From: DAIDKA01 sp035487155
GTDB lineage: Bacteria > Pseudomonadota > Gammaproteobacteria > Steroidobacterales > Steroidobacteraceae
Reading direction: 5' to 3'
Length of the DNA: 64,000 nucleotides
Assembly (NCBI GenBank): GCA_035487155.1
Contig: DATHMK010000081.1
Span: 65,975 to 129,974, forward strand
Shown here: positions 18,099 to 26,310 of the stretch, one piece after another
How positions within the stretch are numbered: position 1 is the stretch's first letter
Layout: each line of letters begins with the position of its first letter
Position numbers and translations under genes: made by a program
The notes under the pieces: model-generated
Seen by the model: only the letters and a program-made list of their open reading frames with translations
What the model was told of the DNA's origin: nothing
The model's database searches: none

Positions 18099-19812
18099 AC
18101 AGCTGCGCCCGGCCGATGATGTCGCTGCCGCCGGTAACGATCGCTGCAAAGGTTCGGGCCCGCGGCAGGATGTGCGCGGCATAGAATTCCGCCAGATCGC
18201 CCATGCCAGGCTCGCGTGCCGCCAAGGCCCACTGCCAGGCGCCGGCCACGACGCCCAGCCACTGCAGGAAGGGGTAGGCGATACTGCCCACGACCTGCGC
18301 CTGGCTGCTGCCGGCACTGAGCAGCTGCCGCACGTAGCGGCGCAGGGCGGCGCACTCGCTCAGCAGCGGGGCACGCAGGGGTGCCTGCGCCGCCAGATCA
18401 TTCGCGGCCTGTTCCATCTGCGCCAGCAGTTCCTCGAACCCCTGCGCCGAATCGCGCAGGATCTTGCGGCCCAGAAGATCCTGGGCCTGGATGAAGTTGG
18501 TGCCTTCAAACACCGGGCCGATGCGCGCGTCACGATAGATCTGCGAGGCCTCGCAGTCATCGACGTATCCCGTGCCGCCATGCACCTGCACGCCCAGCGA
18601 GGACACTTCCACGGCGGTATCGGAGGCCCAGGCCTTCACCAGCGGAGTCAGCAGACCCAGGCGCCGCTCGGCCCGGGCGCGCACCTCGGGTGCGGTTTGC
18701 GGGCCATGCGCCACGTCCAGTGCCGCGGCGGCGCAATACGCCAGGCAGCGCGCGGCATGCGTGAGCACATTCATGGTGAGCAGCATGCGCCGCACATCGG
18801 CGTGTTCGATGATGGGGCGCTGGGCGCCGCTGGCATCCCGGCCCTGGCGCCGCTCGGCGGCGTAGGCCAGGGCCAGCTGCCGGGCGCGTTCGGCGAGACC
18901 CGTGGAATGCAGCCCCACCCCGATGCGCATGTGATTCATCATGGTGAACATGCAGCCCAGGCCACTGTGCCGCTCGCCGACGAGCCAGCCGCGGGCGCCA
19001 CCGTTGTCCCCGAGCACCATCACACAGGTCGGGCTCGCGCGGATGCCCATCTTGTGTTCCAGCGACACGGCCCGCAGATCATTGGCGATCCAGGCGCCCG
19101 CCTGCATCACCCGGCGCGGCACCAGGAACAGCGACAGTCCCTTGACCCCGGGCGGCGCCTCCGGCGTACGCGCCAGCACCAGGTGCACGATGTTCTGCGC
19201 CAGGTCGTGCTCACCCCAGGAAATGAAGATCTTGCGTCCGCTGAGCAGCCATGAGTCGCCATCGGGTCTGGCCTGCGTGCGCACGGTCGACAGATCCGAT
19301 CCCGCCTGAGGTTCGGTGAGGCTCATGGCAGCGGGCCATTCCCCGCTCACCAGGCAGGGCAGGTACGCGGAGCGCAGCTTCGCATCCGCATGGACCCGCA
19401 GCACCTCGATGGCGCCGACCGCGGTCTCGGGCAGCATCGCGAACGCCAGGTTGGCGCCGCCCCAGATCTCGGTGGTGGCCGCGGCCAGCAGCATCGGCAA
19501 CGCCTGTCCGCCCCAGGCTTCAGGTGCGGCCAGCGCGGGCCAGCCGTCGGCGCAGAACTTCTGCCAGGCCTGAATGAAGCCCGCGGCGGTGGTTACCCCC
19601 GCGGGGCTCAGTCGGGCACCCTGGGCATCGCCGCTGCGGTTCAGGGGCGAGAGCACCTCACGGGCCAGGCGCGCCGCACCCTCCAGCACCGCAGCGGCAG
19701 TCTCCCCGAGCACGTCCTCGTGCTCTGCCGTAGCGTCGAATCCGCACTGGCGTGCGGCCTGGTGCTGGGCTGCCCTGATCAGGTGCAGTGGAGCTTCATA
19801 CGGGGTGGTCAT
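18097..19812 (-). CDS. Acyl-CoA dehydrogenase
   Basis: About 571 residues with the long-form acyl-CoA dehydrogenase layout. An N-terminal helical domain and LTEPQAGSDLSTVRT (FAD/substrate region) come first. KIFISWGEHD, GIRASPTCVM and RIGPVFEGTNFIQAQDLLGRKI follow, with the family Glu. A C-terminal extra helical domain is also present. It oxidises an acyl-CoA to the enoyl-CoA. Starts at 19842 or 19896 are also in frame; MTTPYEAPLHL at 19812 looks most like the family start, but no strong ribosome site decides it. It is divergent from the MetE-like gene. The substrate could be a phenylpropanoid-CoA, given the neighbours. Confidence 0.9.
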   Translation of the reverse strand: MTTPYEAPLHLIRAAQHQAARQCGFDATAEHEDVLGETAAAVLEGAARLAREVLSPLNRSGDAQGARLSPAGVTTAAGFIQAWQKFCADGWPALAAPEAWGGQALPMLLAAATTEIWGGANLAFAMLPETAVGAIEVLRVHADAKLRSAYLPCLVSGEWPAAMSLTEPQAGSDLSTVRTQARPDGDSWLLSGRKIFISWGEHDLAQNIVHLVLARTPEAPPGVKGLSLFLVPRRVMQAGAWIANDLRAVSLEHKMGIRASPTCVMVLGDNGGARGWLVGERHSGLGCMFTMMNHMRIGVGLHSTGLAERARQLALAYAAERRQGRDASGAQRPIIEHADVRRMLLTMNVLTHAARCLAYCAAAALDVAHGPQTAPEVRARAERRLGLLTPLVKAWASDTAVEVSSLGVQVHGGTGYVDDCEASQIYRDARIGPVFEGTNFIQAQDLLGRKILRDSAQGFEELLAQMEQAANDLAAQAPLRAPLLSECAALRRYVRQLLSAGSSQAQVVGSIAYPFLQWLGVVAGAWQWALAAREPGMGDLAEFYAAHILPRARTFAAIVTGGSDIIGRAQL

Positions 19813-19888
19813 GACGTCGGAGGGGTCCCACTTGAATTGCATGCCGGCGCCGGGGCCGTCCCCGCACCGCGTCCCGATATCATGCCTG

Positions 19889-20968
19889 ATGAGCATGATG
19901 AGAGCCGAATTGCCGGTGACCTTCCGGGCCGATCATGTCGGCAGCTTCGTGCGCCCGGGTACGCTGCTGGATGCGCGCCACCATTTCTACGAGCTGCGCG
20001 ACAGCAACGCCGAGCAGCTGCGTGCCGCCGAAGATGCCGCGGTGCGCGCGGTGGTGAAATTCCAGGAGCAGCTGGGGTTCAAGGTCATCACTGACGGGGA
20101 ATTCCGCCGCGCGTCCTGGCATGCGGATTTTCTGACCCGGCTGGGAGGGGTGGTCGAGCGCGGCGCGCCCCCGGCGCTGCAGATCCAAAGCCCAATCCGG
20201 CATCTGCGGGCGATCCAGGCCGAGGACTACCGGTTCGTGAAAGCCGCCACGCCGTACCTGGTGAAGGTGACCCTGCCGGCCCCCACCATGCTGCCGTTGC
20301 GCGCGGGTGGCGGGCTGCGCAGGGTGTATCCGGACATCGAGGACTTGTTCGCCGATGTCGCCGCGGCCTATCGCGCCGAAATCGCCGCGCTCGCGGCCGC
20401 CGGCTGCACCTATGTGCAGCTGGATGACACCCGGATGGCCGCGCTGTGCGGGGGCGGCCAGCGTGAGGCGGCCCGGGCTGGCGGGGATGATCCGCAGCGT
20501 CTCATCCACCAGTATGCCCAGCTGCTCAATGATTCGCTGCGCGACCGGCCCGACACCATGACCGTGGGCCTGCATCTGTGCCGCGGCAATCGGCGCAGCC
20601 AGTGGGCCGCCCAAGGCGGCTATGAGCCGCTGGCCGAGGTGCTCTTCAACCAGATCGAGGCCGACACCTATCTGCTGGACTACCAGGATGCGCGCGGCGG
20701 GGACTTTGCGCCGCTGCGCCATGTGCCCCAGGGCAAACTGGTGGTGATGGGTCTGGTCAGCACCGCTCCGGGCGAGCTGCAATCCAAGGACGACCTCAAG
20801 CGTCGTTTGCACGAGGCGGCGCGGCACCTGCCGCTGGCGCAGATGTGCCTGTCACCACAGTGCGGTTTTTCCAGCAGCGTGCATGGGCATGAGGTGGCCG
20901 TGGAACAGCAGGCCGCCAAGTGCCGGCTGGTGATCGAGACGGCGCAGGAAGTGTGGGGCAGCGTCTAG
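19889..20968 (+). CDS. MetE-like cobalamin-independent methionine synthase domain protein
   Basis: A 359-residue protein with only the C-terminal catalytic half of MetE (YxjG/YxjH type). Family motifs present are RADHVGSFVRP, GEFRRASW, YVQLDD and HLCRGN. The zinc ligands are visible: His229 and Cys231 (HLC) and Cys325 (PQCGF). Such core enzymes transfer a methyl group to a thiol, often homocysteine, from a folate or other donor. Three in-frame ATGs cluster at 19889, 19895 and 19898, with no clear ribosome site. Its place beside ligM and the methyl-cycle genes suggests use of aromatic-derived methyl groups. It ends in a 4-bp overlap with the convergent LysR gene. Confidence 0.87.
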   Translation: MSMMRAELPVTFRADHVGSFVRPGTLLDARHHFYELRDSNAEQLRAAEDAAVRAVVKFQEQLGFKVITDGEFRRASWHADFLTRLGGVVERGAPPALQIQSPIRHLRAIQAEDYRFVKAATPYLVKVTLPAPTMLPLRAGGGLRRVYPDIEDLFADVAAAYRAEIAALAAAGCTYVQLDDTRMAALCGGGQREAARAGGDDPQRLIHQYAQLLNDSLRDRPDTMTVGLHLCRGNRRSQWAAQGGYEPLAEVLFNQIEADTYLLDYQDARGGDFAPLRHVPQGKLVVMGLVSTAPGELQSKDDLKRRLHEAARHLPLAQMCLSPQCGFSSSVHGHEVAVEQQAAKCRLVIETAQEVWGSV

Positions 20969-21894
20969 GCCTGAAGCTCGCGCGCCATGTCGATGAACAG
21001 CGAGCGCAGCCAGGTGTGTCCGGGATCCTGCTCGTTGCGATGGTGCCAGAGCAGGATCTCGTGACCGTCCAGCGCGTCGAAGGGTAGGGCGAAGATCTTC
21101 AGCGGCACCAGCGGCATCACCAGCCGCGCCACCCGCTCCGGCACCGTGGCGGCGAAGGGGGAGCCGGGCAGCATGAACAGCATTTCCAGCAGGCTCTGCG
21201 TCGTCGCGCGCACGTTCAGATCCATGCCGATCATGCGCCGGACCAGCTCCTCCACCGGCGCCGTGTGGCCATTGGGGCGGGCGAATATGTGGGGCAGGGA
21301 CTGGTAGTCGGCGAGCGTCATGGTGTCCCCGGGAATGGCCATCTCCTTTGACATCACGCACACCCAGCGTACCGGCCGCAGCGGCATGAACTTCAAAGTG
21401 TCGGGGAACTCACCCAGGCCATACACGCGGGTGATGTTCAGTGACAGACACAGGTCCGCGTCGCCATAGCTCAGGCGCGTCAGGCTGGTCTGCGAGACCT
21501 GTTCGACGTGACACTGGATCTGGGGCGCTTCGCGGGCCATCCGGCCCAGCACCCGCGGCACCAGTTCCGGGACGGCCTCATCGGTGGCGATCACGGTATA
21601 GGTGCGCCGGACCGTGGCCGGATCAAACGTGGGCTGGGTCCCCAGCGTCGCCTGGACCTTCAACAGTGCCTCGCGTACCGGCTGTACCAGGGACAGCGCC
21701 CGGGGCGTGAGTTCCATTTCCCGTCCGACCCGCACCAGCAGCGCATCCTGGAAGTAATCGCGCAGCTTCTGCAGCGAGGCGCTCATGGCCGGCTGCGACA
21801 GGAACACCCTCTCGGCAGCACGGGTCACGTTCTTTTCATGCAGCAATGCGTCGAGCGCAATCAGCAGATTCAGGTCGAAGCGGTTCAGCTGCAT
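20965..21894 (-). CDS. LysR-family transcriptional regulator
   Basis: A 309-residue LysR regulator with the NodD/SyrM-like N-terminus LNRFDLNLLIALDALLHEKNVTRAAER, a winged helix-turn-helix (about 1-65) and a periplasmic-binding-like effector domain. ATG 21894 gives the canonical family start; the in-frame ATG at 21945 adds an uncharacteristic 17 residues. It is divergent from fdhD, with a 280-bp intergenic region that should hold its target promoter. Members of this subgroup often respond to aromatic acids. Confidence 0.92.
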   Translation of the reverse strand: MQLNRFDLNLLIALDALLHEKNVTRAAERVFLSQPAMSASLQKLRDYFQDALLVRVGREMELTPRALSLVQPVREALLKVQATLGTQPTFDPATVRRTYTVIATDEAVPELVPRVLGRMAREAPQIQCHVEQVSQTSLTRLSYGDADLCLSLNITRVYGLGEFPDTLKFMPLRPVRWVCVMSKEMAIPGDTMTLADYQSLPHIFARPNGHTAPVEELVRRMIGMDLNVRATTQSLLEMLFMLPGSPFAATVPERVARLVMPLVPLKIFALPFDALDGHEILLWHHRNEQDPGHTWLRSLFIDMARELQA

Positions 21895-22174
21895 TGAGGC
21901 GTCGAGTCCTTGCGCGGCCACCCATAGGGGGCGCGAATAGTGCAAATCCGCAAAAGTGATTGCTCAGATTACACCTCAGCACGTACCGTGCCGCACCCCT
22001 TTCATGCAAGTTCTTTTACCCCTCTCGCAGTGCAAAAATATGTTATCCGTGGTCCGGCCCGGATGAGCCGCCGGGTGCAAAGCCCGGTTCCCGCGCGCAT
22101 CGGTATGCGACAATCGCGGATGATCAGGCACTAACCGGCATGCACTTCATACACTTGTCCCCCCAAGCTTAGCC

Positions 22175-22999
22175 ATGGGAGCCCTCAGCGCAGCGGAAGC
22201 ACCCGCGACCTCCGGGGTGGAGGTCACCGTGGACCGGTGGGTGCGCGGCAGTTCGCAGCACACCACCGATCGGGTTGCCGAGGAAGTGCCCGTGGCGCTG
22301 TTGTACAACGGCGAGCCGCACGTGGTGATGCTGGCCACGCCGCATGATTTGACGGATCTGGCGCGCGGTTTCTCCTTGAGCGAGGAGCTGGTGGCCCGGC
22401 CCGATGAGATCCGCGGTATCGAGGTGCACGCCGTGCCCGAGGCCGCCGAGGTCCGCATCGCCATCGCCTGGGAGAAGTTTCCGGAGCTGCTGCGCCGTCG
22501 GCGCAATCTCACCGGCCGCACCGGCTGTGGTCTGTGCGGGTCGGAGACCCTGGAGCAGACCGTGCGGACCCGCTCCACCGTGGGCCCCGGTCCGAGGGTG
22601 AGCATTGAGCAGCTGCACGCCGCCATTGCTGCTCTGCCGGAGCGGCAAATATTGAATGCGAAGACCGGTAGCGTGCACGCGGCCGCCTGGGTAGTGCCTG
22701 GCAGTGGCATCGAGTGCGTGCGCGAGGACGTGGGCCGGCACAACGCGCTGGACAAGACGCTGGGTGCGCTGGTGCTGGCCGGAACCGATCTGCAGACCGG
22801 CTTCATGCTGGTGACCAGCCGCGCGAGCTATGAAATGGTGCAGAAGGCTGCAACCATGGGGGTGACCTTCATGGCCGCATTGTCGGCGCCGACCTCCTTT
22901 GCCGTCGCTCATGCGCAGCGTTGCGGTTTGACGCTGGTGGGCTTTGCGCGCCGCGAACAGCACGTGGTGTACGCCAACGGCCAGCGCCTGATCGAGTGA
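22175..22999 (+). CDS. fdhD: Formate dehydrogenase accessory sulfurtransferase FdhD
   Basis: A 274-residue FdhD. It carries the sulfur-relay CxxC motif (Cys118/Cys121 in TGCGLCG), the HAAAWV segment and REDVGRHNALDK typical of the family. FdhD passes sulfur from IscS to the bis-MGD cofactor and is needed for active formate dehydrogenase. It begins a co-oriented run with the MetF-like gene 49 bp downstream. A second, divergent paralogue without CxxC sits in the FDH cluster at 52 kb. Confidence 0.95.
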   Translation: MGALSAAEAPATSGVEVTVDRWVRGSSQHTTDRVAEEVPVALLYNGEPHVVMLATPHDLTDLARGFSLSEELVARPDEIRGIEVHAVPEAAEVRIAIAWEKFPELLRRRRNLTGRTGCGLCGSETLEQTVRTRSTVGPGPRVSIEQLHAAIAALPERQILNAKTGSVHAAAWVVPGSGIECVREDVGRHNALDKTLGALVLAGTDLQTGFMLVTSRASYEMVQKAATMGVTFMAALSAPTSFAVAHAQRCGLTLVGFARREQHVVYANGQRLIE

Positions 23000-23048
23000 A
23001 CAGCAGTTTCGAATCCCAATTTCCAAAGACCAGAGGGGCCTCTTCGCC

Positions 23049-23966
23049 ATGACCGCCATTGACCTGGACCAGCTGAAACAACGCGCCGTTGCCTTTGCGC
23101 GCACTACCTCGACCGAAATTTCGCCGCACGATGAGCCGAAGCTGGAGTCCCTGGTGGGCGTGCTGCCCGCCGGCATGACGATCTACGTGGCGCACACCCC
23201 CAAGGCACAGATGTTTGACGTGGTGCGCGTGGCGGCCAAGGTGCAATCCCTGGGATTTCGGGCCTCGCCGCATTGCGTGGCGCGGCGCATTCCCAGTGAG
23301 GCCATGCTGCGCGAGGGCCTGAAGCAGGCGCGCGATGCGGGTATCGAGCAGGTGCTGCTGGTGGCCGGGGATCTGACCCCGCCGGCGGGTCCCTTCACCA
23401 GCACCCTGGAGCTGCTGGACACCGGCGCCATCACCGATGCGGGCATCACCCATGTGGGCGTGGCCGGTCATCCGGAAGGCCATCCGGCGGTGGATACCGA
23501 GACGCTGTGGAAGGCGCTGGCCTACAAGCAGGCCTTTGCCCAGCGCACCGGCGTCAAGGTGCACATCGCCACCCAGTTCAGTTTCAACCCCGGCGCGGTG
23601 GCCGAGTGGGACCGCCAGCTGCAGGCCAATGGCATCACGCTGCCGGTGCACCTGGGCATCGCCGGACCGACGCCGCTCGCCAAACTGCTGAAATTCGCCG
23701 CCATGTGCGGCATCGGCGCCTCGCTGGGTGCGCTGTGGAAGAACATGGGCAACATGACCAAGCTTGCAACCGGCATGGCCATGGCCCCGGATGAAATGCT
23801 GCTGGCGATACTGGCCAACGGTGCCGGCACGCCGCCCAGCCGTCTGGTGCAGCCGCATTACTATGCCTTCGGCGGGGTGATGGAGACCGCGCAGTGGCTG
23901 CGGCATCTGATCGATGGGACCTTCACCATGGATCCGAGCGGTGAGAAGTTCACGGTGAACACCTGA
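23049..23966 (+). CDS. metF: Methylenetetrahydrofolate reductase-like protein
   Basis: A 305-residue flavin barrel of the methylenetetrahydrofolate reductase family: FARTTSTEISPHDEPKLES, the SPHCVARRIPS strand, VLLVAGD, THVGVAGHPEGHP and IATQFSFN. It is closer to the LigM-associated MetF type than to E. coli MetF, judged by eye. In aromatic O-demethylation this enzyme would run 5-methyl-THF to 5,10-methylene-THF, the reverse of its biosynthetic direction. It overlaps the kinase start by one base (TGATG), so the two are coupled. FolD- or PurU/LigH-type steps are not in the window. Confidence 0.88.
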   Translation: MTAIDLDQLKQRAVAFARTTSTEISPHDEPKLESLVGVLPAGMTIYVAHTPKAQMFDVVRVAAKVQSLGFRASPHCVARRIPSEAMLREGLKQARDAGIEQVLLVAGDLTPPAGPFTSTLELLDTGAITDAGITHVGVAGHPEGHPAVDTETLWKALAYKQAFAQRTGVKVHIATQFSFNPGAVAEWDRQLQANGITLPVHLGIAGPTPLAKLLKFAAMCGIGASLGALWKNMGNMTKLATGMAMAPDEMLLAILANGAGTPPSRLVQPHYYAFGGVMETAQWLRHLIDGTFTMDPSGEKFTVNT

Positions 23967-24913
23967 TGAGCACCGTGGGCAAGGCGCTGATCTGCGGCTC
24001 AATCGCCTTCGACAGCATCATGGTCTTTGACGGCCGGTTCAAGGATCACATCCTGCCGGACAAGATCCACATGCTGAACGTGTCCTTTCTGGTGCCGCAG
24101 CTGCGCCGCGAGTTCGGCGGCTGCGCCGGCAACATCGCCTACAACCTGCGGCTGCTGGGGGATGTCGGCTATCCCATGGCCACCGTGGGCCGCGATTTCG
24201 CGCCGTACCAGAAATGGATGACGGACACTCAGGTGCCGCAGGACTATGTGCGCGTCATCGACACTGAGCACACCGCCCAGGCCTTCATCACCACCGATCA
24301 GGACGACAACCAGATCACCGCCTTCCACCCCGGCGCGATGCAGCTGTCGCACCTGAACGCCATCCCCGGCAATGCCGGGATCACCTTGGGCATCGTCTCG
24401 CCGGACGGTCGTGACGGCATGGTGCAGCATTGCGCCGGATTTGCCGCCGCCGGCATCCCGTTCATCTTCGATCCGGGCCAGGGCCTGCCGATGTTCAATG
24501 GCGAGGATCTGCGCGCCCTGATCGGCCAGGCGTCATGGCTGACCGTCAACGACTACGAATGGCAGCTGGTCCAGCAGCGCACCGGCTGGCAGGCGGCCGA
24601 GGTGGTCCAGCACGTCAAGGCGCTGATCGTGACCCGCGGCGCGGAAGGCTCCACCATCCATACCCCCGAAGGGGATATTGTCATACCGCCTGCCAAGCCG
24701 CAGGCGGTCGTGGATCCGACCGGCTGCGGGGACGCCTACCGCGCGGGGCTCATCCATGGGCTGCTGCACGGCCATGACTGGGCGGTCACGGGCCGGATTG
24801 CCTCGCTCCTGGGGGCGCTGAAGGTGGCCACACGCGGCACCCAGAACCACCGGTTCACCCGGGGCGAGTTCGCGGCGAGCTACCAGGCGGCTTTTGGCAG
24901 CCGCCTGCCCTGA
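23966..24913 (+). CDS. PfkB-family sugar/nucleoside kinase, probable adenosine kinase
   Basis: A 315-residue ribokinase-family protein. It has the substrate-side GGCAGNIAYNLRLLG motif and the C-terminal anion-hole/catalytic motif DPTGCGDAYRAGL with its catalytic Asp. It sits directly before metK and ahcY. The adenosine that AhcY releases is the obvious substrate, so adenosine to AMP is the likely reaction; a generic PfkB sugar kinase is the alternative. Its start overlaps the metF stop. Confidence 0.85.
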   Translation: MSTVGKALICGSIAFDSIMVFDGRFKDHILPDKIHMLNVSFLVPQLRREFGGCAGNIAYNLRLLGDVGYPMATVGRDFAPYQKWMTDTQVPQDYVRVIDTEHTAQAFITTDQDDNQITAFHPGAMQLSHLNAIPGNAGITLGIVSPDGRDGMVQHCAGFAAAGIPFIFDPGQGLPMFNGEDLRALIGQASWLTVNDYEWQLVQQRTGWQAAEVVQHVKALIVTRGAEGSTIHTPEGDIVIPPAKPQAVVDPTGCGDAYRAGLIHGLLHGHDWAVTGRIASLLGALKVATRGTQNHRFTRGEFAASYQAAFGSRLP

Positions 24914-24978
24914 AACGCCCGGTGGTTGTATCATGCTCCTTTACCGTCATTACCCTAAACAGGACTTGAAGCGCATTC

Positions 24979-26154
24979 ATGGCCAATAACTACGTGTTCA
25001 CCTCGGAGTCGGTGTCGGAAGGGCATCCTGACAAGGTTGCCGACCAGATCAGCGATGCGGTACTGGATGCCATCCTGGCGCAGGACAAGCGCGGCCGTGT
25101 GGCCTGCGAAACCCTGATCAAGACCGGTGTAGTGATTGTGGCCGGGGAGGTCACGACTTCCGCCTGGGTGGATGTGGAGGCACTGGTGCGCAAGACCGTG
25201 CTGGACATCGGCTACAACTCCTCGGAGATGGGCTTCGATGGCGCCAGCTGCGGCGTTCTGAACGTCATCGGCAAGCAGTCCCCGGACATCGCGCAGGGCG
25301 TGGACCGCAAGGATGCGCGCAAGCAGGGCGCCGGGGATCAGGGCCTGATGTTCGGCTATGCCACCAACGAGACCGACGTGCTCATGCCGGCCGCCATCAC
25401 CCTGGCGCATCGCCTGGTGAAGCGCCAGGCCGAGGTGCGCAAGAAGGGCAAGCTGCCCTGGCTGCGTCCGGATGCCAAGAGCCAGGTCACCCTGCGCTAT
25501 GAGAACGACCAGCCGGTGGGCCTGGATGCCGTGGTGCTCTCCACCCAGCACAGCGATGACATTTCCACCAAGGCGCTGCGCGAGGCGGTGATGGAGGAGA
25601 TCCTGATCCCGGTGCTGCCCAAGAAGTGGATCGACAGCCGCACCAAGTATCACATCAATCCGACCGGACGGTTCGTGGTAGGCGGTCCGGTGGGCGACTG
25701 TGGCCTCACCGGCCGCAAGATCATCGTCGACACCTACGGCGGCTTCGCCCGTCATGGTGGCGGCGCGTTCTCCGGCAAGGACCCCTCCAAGGTCGATCGT
25801 TCGGCCGCCTATGCGGCCCGCTACGTGGCCAAGAACATCGTCGCGGCAGGGCTCGCCGATCGCTGTGAAGTGCAGGTGTCCTACGCCATCGGCGTGGCCG
25901 AACCCACCTCCATCATGATCGAGACCTTCGGCACCGGTAAGCTCTCGCGCGAACGGCTCACCCAGCTGGTGCGCAAGCACTTCGACCTGACTCCCTATGG
26001 GCTGCGCGAGATGCTCGACCTGGTCCGCCCCATCTACCAGATGACGGCGTCCTATGGGCACTTCGGGCGCACCGAGAAGGAGTTCAGCTGGGAGCGCACC
26101 GACAAGGCGCAGCTCCTGGCGGCCGAGCTCAAGGGCAACGCCCGCGCGGCTTGA
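24979..26154 (+). CDS. metK: S-adenosylmethionine synthetase
   Basis: A 391-residue MetK with all signature motifs: SEGHPDKVADQISDAVLD, the GAGDQG ATP motif, GGPVGDCGLTGRKII and the P-loop-like GGGAFSGKDPSKVDRSAAY. It makes SAM from methionine and ATP. AAACAGGACTTGAAG precedes the ATG. The gene is followed by a GC-rich inverted repeat and then the SAH riboswitch, so ahcY expression can be set apart from metK. Confidence 0.97.
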   Translation: MANNYVFTSESVSEGHPDKVADQISDAVLDAILAQDKRGRVACETLIKTGVVIVAGEVTTSAWVDVEALVRKTVLDIGYNSSEMGFDGASCGVLNVIGKQSPDIAQGVDRKDARKQGAGDQGLMFGYATNETDVLMPAAITLAHRLVKRQAEVRKKGKLPWLRPDAKSQVTLRYENDQPVGLDAVVLSTQHSDDISTKALREAVMEEILIPVLPKKWIDSRTKYHINPTGRFVVGGPVGDCGLTGRKIIVDTYGGFARHGGGAFSGKDPSKVDRSAAYAARYVAKNIVAAGLADRCEVQVSYAIGVAEPTSIMIETFGTGKLSRERLTQLVRKHFDLTPYGLREMLDLVRPIYQMTASYGHFGRTEKEFSWERTDKAQLLAAELKGNARAA

Positions 26155-26160
26155 GAATTC

Positions 26161-26181
26161 TGCCGCGCGCGTTGCGCGGCA
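26161..26181 (+). repeat. GC-rich hairpin between metK and the SAH riboswitch
   Basis: An 8-bp perfect inverted repeat (TGCCGCGC / GCGCGGCA, 5-nt loop) starts 7 bases after the metK stop. It has no T-run, so it may stabilise the metK mRNA 3' end or act as a weak terminator rather than a classical intrinsic terminator. Confidence 0.55.
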
Positions 26182-26183
26182 GC

Positions 26184-26287
26184 GTCCGGCGCCTGAGGAG
26201 CGCTGCGACAGGCATCCGCGGCCACCGGGCTGCGGCCGCGCCTGCCAGGCTCAGGAGGCCGGACGCCAAATGATGTACACGGCGCTC
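26184..26287 (+). promoter_or_regulatory. S-adenosylhomocysteine (SAH) riboswitch upstream of ahcY
   Basis: The conserved SAH-riboswitch core is present: GCCTGAGGAGCGCTGCGAC (26191-26209) on the 5' side and GCCAGGCTCAGG (26244-26255) on the 3' side. P1 is long, with GTCCGG and CCTGAG (26184-26197) pairing with CTCAGG and CCGGAC (26250-26264). The internal helix is CAGGC/GCCTG. The pseudoknot pairs GAGCGC (26198-26203) with GCGCTC (26282-26287), 23 nt before the ahcY start. SAH binding stabilises this fold and turns the gene on in this class. The position immediately upstream of ahcY is diagnostic. Confidence 0.92.
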
Positions 26288-26310
26288 GTTCTTCATCTGG
26301 AGCATTGAAC

